This document shows, one piece after another, positions 9,001-16,250 of a stretch of DNA of 16,546 nt (position 1 is the stretch's first letter; each line of letters starts with the position of its first letter). The notes below the pieces were generated by a model. That model was not told the origin of the DNA and ran no database searches. It saw only the letters and a program-made list of their open reading frames with translations. Position numbers and translations under genes: made by a program. The stretch spans positions 1-16,546 of the forward strand of contig DOVJ01000048.1 in assembly GCA_003520145.1 (NCBI GenBank). The letters run 5' to 3'. Origin of the DNA: Eubacterium sp. (GTDB taxonomy: Bacteria; Bacillota; Clostridia; Lachnospirales; Lachnospiraceae).

Positions 9001-10443
9001 TCATTCTCTCCTTTTCTTAAAAAACATGCCCATTATATATTCGGCCGAAAAATCCTTTATCAATAAAAGCACACTCACATAAATTATAACGCCGAGAACA
9101 ATCTCTACACATAAGCTAAGTGTACCAGTAGCAACAAAATGCTCATATACAAGCATAATGCCACCCATACCTATTCCGGCTATCATTTTTTTATATATAC
9201 ATCCCCATATACTCCGAACACTTATATATTCTCTACCACTCTTCACATACAAGAACGCTATGACAGACTCAGCTATCAAAGTTCCCACAATAGCTCCATT
9301 AGCCTTATACAGAGGTATAAATATACAGTTACATATGAGATTTATAACCGAACCAAAGATAAGATAACCAGAACTCTGTTTTCTCAAACCAGCAGGGGTA
9401 TAATACTGTGTTCCAATACAATTACTTACGCCTATTATCACTACCACCGGACTCATGACCTTAATCATAAAAGCCACGGGATCATACCCGGCGCCAAAGT
9501 AAATCGGTACAAATCTGTCACTCACCGCCAATAGGCCAAAACAGCATCCGATAGCCATAAACATGATTATATCCATCGATTTTCTTATATTCTGCTTTAT
9601 CTCTTCTTTTCTATTTTCCTTGAAAAGATATGCTATTCTTGACCCCATTACAGCATTGACAGCCGTAAAAGTAAGCGACTTGACTATATTGATAATCTTA
9701 GTTGCCTGTTCGTAATAGCCATTTTCATAAGAATCCTTAGTTATTATTCCTATAAGAGTCTTATCAAGAATCGTATAGATAGACGTAGCTATCGTTGGAA
9801 CAAAGTAAACCAGTGTTTCTCTAAAGTGCCTTCCAATCTTGATATCCCGCATCTTAACACGGCATAAGAATCTTGGAAGATATATCCACATAGAACAAGT
9901 TCCAAGCAAAGTACTTATACACATGATGAATATATAAAGCCACAAATCATCAGGGCCTTTAACACATGTAAACAAAAGAATCATGCCAAGAATCTTAGCA
10001 ATCGAATTCTGCCCTACAGTATACTTGAATTCCTCAATGCCCCTGAAAAACCATGATATATCAAGAAATGCATTGATGATATTAAGAGACAAGATCAGAT
10101 AGTATATTCTATACTGAGGTGTGAAGAATACAAAAATCATCCATCCAATCAAACATATCAATCCAGTAACAATTGTAAGACCTTCTATCTCCCAAAAAAG
10201 CCTGCTATAGATTGCCTTGTCATCTCTATTTCTAGCTATTTCTCTAGCTCCATACTCAGCAACACCTAATGTCGCAAACAAAGCAACTACAACCTGTATC
10301 GATCCAGTAAAACTGTATATACCGACTCTATAAGTACCAATAACTCTTGATATATATGGTGCGGTAACAAAAGGCACAATAACCAGCAAAAGCTGATATA
10401 ACATATTTAATATAACATTGACTTTTATGCTTTTACTCTTCAT
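9001..10443 (-). CDS. Wzx-type lipid-linked oligosaccharide flippase
   Basis: This inner-membrane transporter of the MOP/polysaccharide transport superfamily is expected to flip undecaprenyl-diphosphate-linked repeat units across the membrane. The 480-residue length and roughly 12-14 hydrophobic helices fit Wzx/RfbX proteins. The N-terminus is characteristic: VIPFVTAPYISRVIG-like spacing (here VIVPFVTAPYISRVIGTYRV) followed by a stretch ending in GVAEYGAREIARNRDD. The loop KTLIGIITKDSYENGYYEQA and the motif ITLxAVxxVMxSR-like TAVNAVMGSRIAYLF are also typical. The start ATG 10443 is two bases after the licD-like stop, with only a weak ribosome binding site, suggesting translational coupling. 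A flippase implies a Wzy-dependent pathway, and the chain-length regulator two genes downstream agrees with this. No Wzy polymerase is seen in the window. Confidence 0.93.
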   Translation of the reverse strand: MKSKSIKVNVILNMLYQLLLVIVPFVTAPYISRVIGTYRVGIYSFTGSIQVVVALFATLGVAEYGAREIARNRDDKAIYSRLFWEIEGLTIVTGLICLIGWMIFVFFTPQYRIYYLILSLNIINAFLDISWFFRGIEEFKYTVGQNSIAKILGMILLFTCVKGPDDLWLYIFIMCISTLLGTCSMWIYLPRFLCRVKMRDIKIGRHFRETLVYFVPTIATSIYTILDKTLIGIITKDSYENGYYEQATKIINIVKSLTFTAVNAVMGSRIAYLFKENRKEEIKQNIRKSMDIIMFMAIGCCFGLLAVSDRFVPIYFGAGYDPVAFMIKVMSPVVVIIGVSNCIGTQYYTPAGLRKQSSGYLIFGSVINLICNCIFIPLYKANGAIVGTLIAESVIAFLYVKSGREYISVRSIWGCIYKKMIAGIGMGGIMLVYEHFVATGTLSLCVEIVLGVIIYVSVLLLIKDFSAEYIMGMFFKKRRE

Positions 10444-10445
10444 CT

Positions 10446-11378
10446 TTAAACAAACTCTTTATAGGATCTTTCAGGATCAAAGTGCATCTGACCATGTGCG
10501 CTTGCAGCATTCACAGGTGTCATATATTCATCACCATACATTTTCCTTAAAACTTTATCCCACTTTTTCGGAGCAGGGAACATATGTTTTTCAAACTCAA
10601 CCAACTCTGTATCATTGTAATAATTCTTTGGAAAAGCTTTTTTATCCATAACATCAAAAGAGGCAATAGTCGCAAATGTCACTGGAGCCAAACGATTACC
10701 CGGCATAATAGGATGCGCTGCGATAAAATCAAACAAACCGCAGAATTTCTTAAAGCCATGCTTATGAAATGCTACATATATACAATTAGCAAAAAAACGC
10801 TTTATAGCATTACCATTCGTCTTCTTATATGCCGCAAACTCATAAAGCTTATGTGTAAACTTAAGCATAAGATACTGTGCTTTTCTAAATACCTTGTATT
10901 TGGAAACAGTATCCAAAGGAAATATATCCAGAAATATACCCTGATTAAAGTGATATCCTTTGCCTTCCGTCTTCAATATAGCACACGTATTAGAATTACG
11001 TAACTGCGGATTAATATGTGTAAAGTAACTATCCGTCTTATAATTCTGAAAAAAATACGGCTCGCCAAATGCATCTGCTGGCAAAGACATGAGCTTATCA
11101 TAATCTTCTCTTGGCATAACAACATCTATATCATCATCCCATGGGATAAATCCCTTATGTCTAACCGCACCAAGAAGCGTACCTGAATCAATATAATATC
11201 TAAGATTATTTTTCTTACATACTGTATCAAACTGAATCAGAAGATCAAGCAGGCAAGCCCACAATTTTTTTTGAGATGCTTTAACAAGATATCCATCTCT
11301 TGTTTCATCTTCAAGATACCCTTCCTCAAGTTCTATATTGATAGGCAACATCTTCCCATATTCCTCCACACTAATCAC
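10446..11378 (-). CDS. LicD-family phosphotransferase (probable phosphonate or phospho-group transfer to glycan)
   Basis: LicD proteins belong to a nucleotidyltransferase-like fold and move a phosphorylated small group, classically phosphocholine from CDP-choline, onto a sugar of a surface glycan. The diagnostic block is clear: LRYYIDSGTLLGAVRHKGFI (59-78), then PWDDDIDVVMPREDY (79-93), where D81-D85 (DDDID) form the metal site. The total of 310 residues is normal. It follows phosphonopyruvate decarboxylase with a GTGA overlap, and no licA/licB choline genes are present. The likely donor is thus a nucleotide-activated phosphonate rather than CDP-choline; this is inference from context and from known phosphonate-glycan clusters that pair LicD-like enzymes with PntC-type cytidylyltransferases. 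The start is uncertain: GTG 11378 overlaps the previous stop, while an internal ATG at 11351 has GGAGG 11 bases upstream and would give 301 residues without affecting the domain. Confidence 0.88.
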   Translation of the reverse strand: MISVEEYGKMLPINIELEEGYLEDETRDGYLVKASQKKLWACLLDLLIQFDTVCKKNNLRYYIDSGTLLGAVRHKGFIPWDDDIDVVMPREDYDKLMSLPADAFGEPYFFQNYKTDSYFTHINPQLRNSNTCAILKTEGKGYHFNQGIFLDIFPLDTVSKYKVFRKAQYLMLKFTHKLYEFAAYKKTNGNAIKRFFANCIYVAFHKHGFKKFCGLFDFIAAHPIMPGNRLAPVTFATIASFDVMDKKAFPKNYYNDTELVEFEKHMFPAPKKWDKVLRKMYGDEYMTPVNAASAHGQMHFDPERSYKEFV

Positions 11379-12496
11379 AAAGTCTTAAGATAATCCATAA
11401 AGTTTTGCTTATTTTCAAGAGCTGTTGTTGTAGGTCTGCCAAGATCTTCTCTTGCCCCTATCGAACACTTAACCTCTATCAATGACAATTCATGCCTATT
11501 TTTGGCATTCTCAAGTTCCCTGTCAAGTTCTTCAAAATCCGACACACATACTGCATTAGGATAACCGCAGGCCTTAGCAATAGCAACAAGGTCTATCGAA
11601 GCCGCAACCGTCGGCTGTCCACCAACAGTCTCATGAGCGCCGTTATTAATAACGACATGCACAAGATTTTCAGGTTTATTTGCTCCTATAACAGCCATAG
11701 AACCCATATGCATAAGAACAGCTCCATCACCATCCACACACCATATACGCTGCGCAGGCTTATTAAGCGCAACACCAAGCGCTATAGATGAGCTGTGTCC
11801 CATAGATCCTACAGTTAGGAAATCATACTTATGGCTCTGACCATTCGCCACTCTAGTCTCAAAAAGTTCACGACTTGCTTTACCTGTTGTGGATACGATA
11901 GGATCCTCACCTGAAGCTGCCACGATGTGCTTGATTATATCCTCACGTACCATGAGATTATCATTCTTGTACTCAACCTTTGGAGCATCCGTAAGCGCGC
12001 CTTTTCTCACAACAAAAGCAACATTTTTACCCGTTGAAAGGACCTTACGAAATCCTTCCATCTTAACCATAAGTTCATCTTCAGTAGTTTCTTTGCCTAT
12101 GACAAATGTCTCGATACCCATATCTTCTAGAAGTTTAATCGTCACTTCACCCTGATATATGTGCTGTGGCTCATCATGAACCCCAGGCTCACCTCTCCAG
12201 CCGATAACAAACACAACTGGTATAGAATAAACCTTATCATTCAACAAACTTGCAACTGGATTAATGATATTTCCCTCACCACTATTCTGCATATACACAA
12301 CAGGCACCTTACCTGTAGCAAGATGATATCCTGCAGCAATTGCCGTACAATTGCCTTCATTGGCAGCGATAATGTGATGATGTGGATCTATACCATATCT
12401 ATCCATGAGATAGTTACATAGAGCCTTTAACTGACTGTCTGGAACGCCTGTATAAAAATCAGCGCCTATAATATCAACTAATCTATCAACCTTCAT
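11375..12496 (-). CDS. ppd: Phosphonopyruvate decarboxylase
   Basis: This thiamine-diphosphate enzyme decarboxylates phosphonopyruvate to phosphonoacetaldehyde, the irreversible step that pulls the unfavourable PEP mutase reaction forward. At 373 residues it is the usual short length for this family. The N-terminal signature DFYTGVPDSQLKALCNYL, the cofactor-activating glutamate in AANEGNCTAIAAGYHLA (E47), NSGEGNIINPVASL and GWRGEPGVHDEPQH are characteristic of phosphonopyruvate/sulfopyruvate decarboxylases. The TPP/Mg motif begins at GDG (256-258) and ends at NN (284-285) just before GAHETVGGQPT. Sulfopyruvate decarboxylase is an alternative, but the PEP mutase gene in the same operon settles the call. 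ATG 12496 has GGAGG 9 bases upstream, 18 bases after the dehydrogenase-like gene. Also named aepY. Confidence 0.96.
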   Translation of the reverse strand: MKVDRLVDIIGADFYTGVPDSQLKALCNYLMDRYGIDPHHHIIAANEGNCTAIAAGYHLATGKVPVVYMQNSGEGNIINPVASLLNDKVYSIPVVFVIGWRGEPGVHDEPQHIYQGEVTIKLLEDMGIETFVIGKETTEDELMVKMEGFRKVLSTGKNVAFVVRKGALTDAPKVEYKNDNLMVREDIIKHIVAASGEDPIVSTTGKASRELFETRVANGQSHKYDFLTVGSMGHSSSIALGVALNKPAQRIWCVDGDGAVLMHMGSMAVIGANKPENLVHVVINNGAHETVGGQPTVAASIDLVAIAKACGYPNAVCVSDFEELDRELENAKNRHELSLIEVKCSIGAREDLGRPTTTALENKQNFMDYLKTL

Positions 12497-12514
12497 CTTA
12501 TATTCCCTCCAGCA

Positions 12515-13696
12515 TCAGTCTGTGGTCTGCGGAAGTATGATTTCATTGATTATGAATTCCGCAGTTGCTTCAATATTCTCAAAAGGCACTTCCTTAGGAA
12601 GTTCCTTTCCAAAAGCCTTCTTCGCTTTCTCAATCAAAGCATCTGTATATATGAGCTTTCCATCAACAACATCCTCAACACCATCAAGTGCCATGGAAGC
12701 TCTGTCAGCTTTGTTCATTTCTTCAAAGTCGAATACAGATTCATCTATCCATGCATCAAGCTTACCATCTCTATATCCAACAAGCACAGGATATCCGCCT
12801 ATGTTACCGTCAAATCCTGGAATGAATAATCTCTGCTCTTCATGATTTCTTATAGCATCAATCACAGCAGTTATTATTCTGTAGTTAGATGAAGCGTTCA
12901 TCATATTTCGAGTCTGATCAACAGGCATTGCTATGTGACAAGCCTTGTATATCTTTTCATGAGGAATATCCTGTAACACGCCTTTATAATATACCTTAAG
13001 CGGAAGTTCTACACCTTCTGTTTGTCCTTCCTTACTTATACACACATCATGAAAATGTCCTGCTGCAAACATAACATCAACATTCCAAAAATCATCAACG
13101 CCCAATATATCAGCAACAGCAAATCTAATTCTTGGTACAAGATGATTAAGATTTCCTGAGCCAAAATCCGGATAAGCCTTACCCGCACTCTTAAGCCAAG
13201 GAATAACTGCATCCGAATATGATGTATTGATAACTACAGCATCTGTATCAGCCTTATCACAAGCTTCCATGATATTCTTAGTGAATCTTATAGATAAAGG
13301 AGTCCATATTCCATATGCACGAACATTACTCCAACTTATGCTTCCGTACTTAAGTCCTGGATATGCACGACTTGAATTAACTATGAAATCAGGAGAATAC
13401 TTTTCTATAGCCTTCTGAATAGAATCCACATCATTAAGATCAACGCCACCTTCTACTGTAACAGAAGACTTATTCACCTCTCTGATAAGACCAGCTACTC
13501 TTGTGATATTAACCCTTGTCTGCATCTTATCAGCATCCCTGCCAACAACAACTATGCTGATAGATGGATCATTCTTAGCGATAAGATAATCAAGCAAGAA
13601 TCCGCCAACACTGCCAAGACCTATAATCATAATCTTGATATTATCAGCTTTTACATGCTGTTCTACTATTCCTAATCTTTCTACAAGACTCTTCAT
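12515..13696 (-). CDS. Divergent lactate/malate-dehydrogenase-like NAD(P)-binding protein of the phosphonate module
   Basis: I do not recognise a named family. The 393-residue protein has an N-terminal extension of about 19 residues and then a Rossmann motif, IMIIGLGSVGGFLLDYL, with GxGxxG at 26-31. A dinucleotide-binding half follows. The rest follows the order of LDH/MDH proteins: INTSYSDAVIPWLKSAG corresponds to the VSNPVD strand, NLNHLVPRIRFAVADILGV to the LDTARFR helix, FAAGHFHDV to the catalytic-His loop (GEHGDS), and GGYPVLVGYRDGKLDAWID to the C-terminal strand pair. The usual aspartate partner of the catalytic His seems replaced by Asn, so normal 2-hydroxyacid chemistry is not assured. 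Lying between the nucleotidyltransferase and ppd, it probably acts on a phosphonate such as phosphonoacetaldehyde or phosphonopyruvate, or on a nucleotide-linked sugar; this is inference. ATG 13696 shares its A with the preceding TAA stop and has GGAGG 7 bases upstream, so I reject the in-frame TTG at 13711. Confidence 0.72.
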   Translation of the reverse strand: MKSLVERLGIVEQHVKADNIKIMIIGLGSVGGFLLDYLIAKNDPSISIVVVGRDADKMQTRVNITRVAGLIREVNKSSVTVEGGVDLNDVDSIQKAIEKYSPDFIVNSSRAYPGLKYGSISWSNVRAYGIWTPLSIRFTKNIMEACDKADTDAVVINTSYSDAVIPWLKSAGKAYPDFGSGNLNHLVPRIRFAVADILGVDDFWNVDVMFAAGHFHDVCISKEGQTEGVELPLKVYYKGVLQDIPHEKIYKACHIAMPVDQTRNMMNASSNYRIITAVIDAIRNHEEQRLFIPGFDGNIGGYPVLVGYRDGKLDAWIDESVFDFEEMNKADRASMALDGVEDVVDGKLIYTDALIEKAKKAFGKELPKEVPFENIEATAEFIINEIILPQTTD

Positions 13697-14451
13697 TATA
13701 TTTCCTCCCAATAAGATAATATCTTTTTGTAATCTGCTCTAGTATTGCAGTTAGTCCATCTATTCAAAGCCACAAGTTCTGCCTCTACGCCCATATCAAG
13801 ATAATTCTGTATAATACGAAGATTAGTATCAGCCTTCGAATTCTCGAAGAAATCATCAGTAGCTTTTTTAAGTTTATCCATATCGGTAAACTTCCATGTC
13901 TGACCAGAATTAAGTATACATGAGAATGGCGATGATATCGTCAAAAGCCCATGATCACTGTTAAATGCATAGCGATATCTGTCATCAGCATCTTTATATA
14001 AAACTACAGCTTTATTAGCGTAGATAGGTTCATGTGTATATGTCAATACACTCTCTTTAGAAGCTACAACCTTCGCAAAAGATTCATCATCTATATCAAG
14101 ATCACCTTCAACAAACAAAACCTCATCTAGATTATGTACGAAAGCCTCTTTCAAGCCAAGATACAAGCTATATCCAGATCCCAGATCCTTATAATGTTCA
14201 TTGTAAACTATCTCTATTCGAGTCTTAACTTCATCCTCAAGACTATCAACATACTCCTTAAGAGAATCTATCTTATATCCACCCACAACTATAATCTTAT
14301 CTGCAAAATCGCACTTTCTCAACAAGTGGTAAATAAGAGTATTCTGAGGCTTATCCTCATAAAATACCGCCTTAAGCTTCTTATCATTCTCAGCTATCCC
14401 ATCGTTAAATCTACTCGATATTCCAGCTACCGTTATTATCGCTATCTTCAT
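13696..14451 (-). CDS. LicC/PntC-like nucleotidyltransferase (probable phosphonate cytidylyltransferase)
   Basis: This 251-residue GT-A-like NTP transferase is of the size of LicC (CTP:phosphocholine cytidylyltransferase) and PntC (CTP:2-aminoethylphosphonate cytidylyltransferase). The nucleotide-binding loop is ITVAGISSRF (6-15), a variant of the common LAAGxGSRL, followed by a lysine cluster K24/K25/K27 in place of the KP motif. NEHYKDLGSGYSLYLGL (84-100) matches the NxxY...NxxSL block that recognises the base and ribose in LicC-type enzymes. GDLDID (116-121) provides the metal-binding aspartates. With PEP mutase, Ppd and LicD in the same operon, nucleotide activation of a phosphonate is the best reading. 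A sugar-1-phosphate nucleotidyltransferase cannot be excluded. ATG 14451 has TAAGGA 8 bases upstream, 11 bases after the SDR stop. Confidence 0.82.
   Translation of the reverse strand: MKIAIITVAGISSRFNDGIAENDKKLKAVFYEDKPQNTLIYHLLRKCDFADKIIVVGGYKIDSLKEYVDSLEDEVKTRIEIVYNEHYKDLGSGYSLYLGLKEAFVHNLDEVLFVEGDLDIDDESFAKVVASKESVLTYTHEPIYANKAVVLYKDADDRYRYAFNSDHGLLTISSPFSCILNSGQTWKFTDMDKLKKATDDFFENSKADTNLRIIQNYLDMGVEAELVALNRWTNCNTRADYKKILSYWEEI
13704..13708 (-). promoter_or_regulatory. Ribosome binding site that decides the dehydrogenase-like start
   Basis: GGAGG on the minus strand lies within the last codons of the nucleotidyltransferase gene, 7 bases before ATG 13696. It lies inside the longer TTG-started frame, so that longer start is unlikely. 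The stop-start junction reads TAATG. Confidence 0.75.
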
Positions 14452-14462
14452 CTTAACATTCC

Positions 14463-15470
14463 TTACTTATATGCCTTAAGGTAATTCGTTACACACTCAT
14501 CAAGTCCCTTATCCAAAGAAACCGCAGGTGTCCAAGAAGTTCTCTCTCTAAGCTTTTTTGTTGATAAAAGCCTTCTTTCCGGATCTGACTTTCTATATCC
14601 CTCAAATTCTATAACAGGATTATCTATTCCCATCTTCTTAGCACAGAGTTTAACAAGATCTATTATAGATATCTCCTCGTCAGTTGCAACATTATAGACA
14701 GTGCCATCAAGAGCCGAATCAGTTGACGCAAGCGCTAATACTGCGCTACAACTATCATAATTATTGAGGAATGTTCTTCTATTCTTCTTACTGTTTTCAA
14801 GAAGAACAACCTTTCCATTGTCACGCAGGCTATTAATAATATAAGGGATAATATGCTTAGGATATCTCTCGTCTTTGCTGTAAACATTGGCAAATCTTAT
14901 AGAGCATCCCTTTATCTTGCCCTCATCTACGACATCCTTCATGAAGAATTCTGTAAGGAGCTTTCCTGTTGCGTAACTTGTTCTCTGACTATGCTCAGCA
15001 ACAGCCATTGTGATATAATCGCTTTCCTTCACACCTCCATCTTCATTCCACGAATCCATCGAATAAACCTCAGATGTAGAGCAATTGATAAACTTGTCAG
15101 CACCAACTCTTATTGCCTGTTGCAAGAAATCATTCATACCTTCAACATTGGTTTCAAATGTTTCGTAAACATGATAAAAGTGCTCTGTATGTACGACTGC
15201 CGCACAATTAATATATATGATTTCATCATAATCCTTCTTCTGCAACATAACTCTGCTTTCAAAGTCAGCCATCTGATCCTTATTATTCAAATCATATTCA
15301 AAGAACTCAAAGCGGCTGTCATCGATATGGTCCAAAACAGTATCTATGGATGAGGCATAAAAGTTATCAAAACCAAGGATGTGGTCCTCACTACCATCAA
15401 CTAATATCTGTCTAACAAGCTCATTACCGGTCATACCAGTAACACCGCTAATCGCATACAAAATCTTCAT
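14463..15470 (-). CDS. Extended SDR, NAD-dependent epimerase/dehydratase family
   Basis: The 335-residue protein is an extended short-chain dehydrogenase/reductase, the family of nucleotide-sugar 4-epimerases and dehydratases. The cofactor motif is SGVTGMTG (8-15), with D35 in LGFDNFY placed to bind the NAD adenosine ribose. The catalytic set is S131/T132/S133 in NCSTSEVYS and the Y166-x3-K170 pair in SYATGKL. RRTFLNNYDSC, YNVATDEEISI and DPERRLLSTKKL are normal for the C-terminal substrate domain. The substrate cannot be assigned. Candidates are a nucleotide sugar of the glycan or a nucleotide-linked phosphonate, given its place between genes of the phosphonate pathway. ATG 15470 was chosen because AAAGGA lies 7 bases upstream; a TTG at 15488 overlapping the previous stop would add six residues that are not part of the Rossmann core. 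Confidence 0.88.
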   Translation of the reverse strand: MKILYAISGVTGMTGNELVRQILVDGSEDHILGFDNFYASSIDTVLDHIDDSRFEFFEYDLNNKDQMADFESRVMLQKKDYDEIIYINCAAVVHTEHFYHVYETFETNVEGMNDFLQQAIRVGADKFINCSTSEVYSMDSWNEDGGVKESDYITMAVAEHSQRTSYATGKLLTEFFMKDVVDEGKIKGCSIRFANVYSKDERYPKHIIPYIINSLRDNGKVVLLENSKKNRRTFLNNYDSCSAVLALASTDSALDGTVYNVATDEEISIIDLVKLCAKKMGIDNPVIEFEGYRKSDPERRLLSTKKLRERTSWTPAVSLDKGLDECVTNYLKAYK

Positions 15471-15477
15471 AAGAAAG

Positions 15478-15483
15478 TCCTTT
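15478..15483 (-). promoter_or_regulatory. Ribosome binding site that decides the SDR start
   Basis: AAAGGA on the minus strand is 7 bases before ATG 15470 and just after the phosphoesterase stop at 15485-15487. It supports the shorter SDR. Confidence 0.7.
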
Positions 15484-15484
15484 C

Positions 15485-16231
15485 TCAAACACCATGTGTC
15501 AATCTTGTTTTATAAAAATCATCGATTTCTTCTGGATACAAACTCTGTTCATATCGGACATCATACTCTACAGCCCGCAATTCAACTCTACGTGATGGCA
15601 AAGATAATACAGCATACTGAGCATAAGGATTATGATTCCTTGGTTGTCCTACCGAACCAGGATTTATGAACATAACAGCTTTTTTATTACGCATCGTCGG
15701 ATTATCGACTTCATAAAACCTGGTAAATATATGTGAATAATGCGAATGTCCACTCATAACTATGTCATAATCCACATATTCGCCCCTAAGATTATCAGGG
15801 CTTATAGCCTTCCAGTAATAATCATCAAGAGAGCCATGAACCGCAAGGCATCTGTAATTACCCAGATAAAAGTCGCATATACCGCTTTTTTCCATACTGC
15901 TATTAATATACTCTACTGACTTATCAGTCAACTGATTCGCAGTATATCTCGCCATCGCTCGCCCTCTGTCAGACGATAGTCTCTCAAGATCCTTATCAAC
16001 AACCAGTTTCTCGTGATTACCCCATATATTGACTACGATCTTATCCTTCCACTGATTATTCCCAAGACCTATAATCTTCTCAATAATCTCGTTGGAACGC
16101 ATACCATAATCTATACAGTCACCCAATATGATTATTCCCGAAAAGCTCTCATTTTCGCAATCCTTTAACACCGCATCAAAAGCGCTGACATTGCCATGTA
16201 TATCAGACAATATCAGATATCTATCTTCCAT
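15485..16231 (-). CDS. Calcineurin-like metallophosphoesterase
   Basis: This 248-residue protein has every metal-ligand motif of the calcineurin-like phosphoesterase superfamily: DIHGN (10-14), GDCIDYG (37-43), GNHE (71-74), VHGS (131-134) and GHSH (161-164). It ends with NPGSVGQPR (190-198), typical of the small YfcE/MJ0936-like branch that binds two metal ions. Members hydrolyse phosphomono- or diesters, and the real substrate is often unknown. It follows the PEP mutase gene by 19 bases. A phosphoesterase in this place might remove a nucleotide or phosphate from a phosphonate intermediate or control a nucleotide by-product; this is inference only. I chose ATG 16231 because GAGGA is 8 bases upstream and the protein then begins right before the first strand. 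The ATG at 16261 overlapping the aepX stop would add ten residues without a function I can see. Confidence 0.9.
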   Translation of the reverse strand: MEDRYLILSDIHGNVSAFDAVLKDCENESFSGIIILGDCIDYGMRSNEIIEKIIGLGNNQWKDKIVVNIWGNHEKLVVDKDLERLSSDRGRAMARYTANQLTDKSVEYINSSMEKSGICDFYLGNYRCLAVHGSLDDYYWKAISPDNLRGEYVDYDIVMSGHSHYSHIFTRFYEVDNPTMRNKKAVMFINPGSVGQPRNHNPYAQYAVLSLPSRRVELRAVEYDVRYEQSLYPEEIDDFYKTRLTHGV

Positions 16232-16239
16232 GCCAAGTT

Positions 16240-16244
16240 TCCTC
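16240..16244 (-). promoter_or_regulatory. Ribosome binding site that decides the phosphoesterase start
   Basis: GAGGA on the minus strand, just past the PEP mutase stop, stands 8 bases before ATG 16231. The longer start at 16261 would place this site inside the coding region. Confidence 0.65.
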
Positions 16245-16250
16245 ATAACA

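Noticed and set aside
9139..9534. 131-residue plus-strand open frame rich in Thr, Tyr and His
   Set aside because: Antisense to the flippase; the composition is what reversed hydrophobic codons produce, and no ribosome binding site or family motif is seen.
10446..11378. Phosphocholine decoration through a lic operon
   Set aside because: No choline kinase or choline transporter (licA/licB) is present, whereas PEP mutase and Ppd are, so phosphonate transfer is the better reading.
14853..15353. 166-residue plus-strand open frame
   Set aside because: It lies wholly inside the SDR gene in antisense; its translation is Cys/Ile-rich without any domain pattern, while the minus-strand frame has full SDR motifs.
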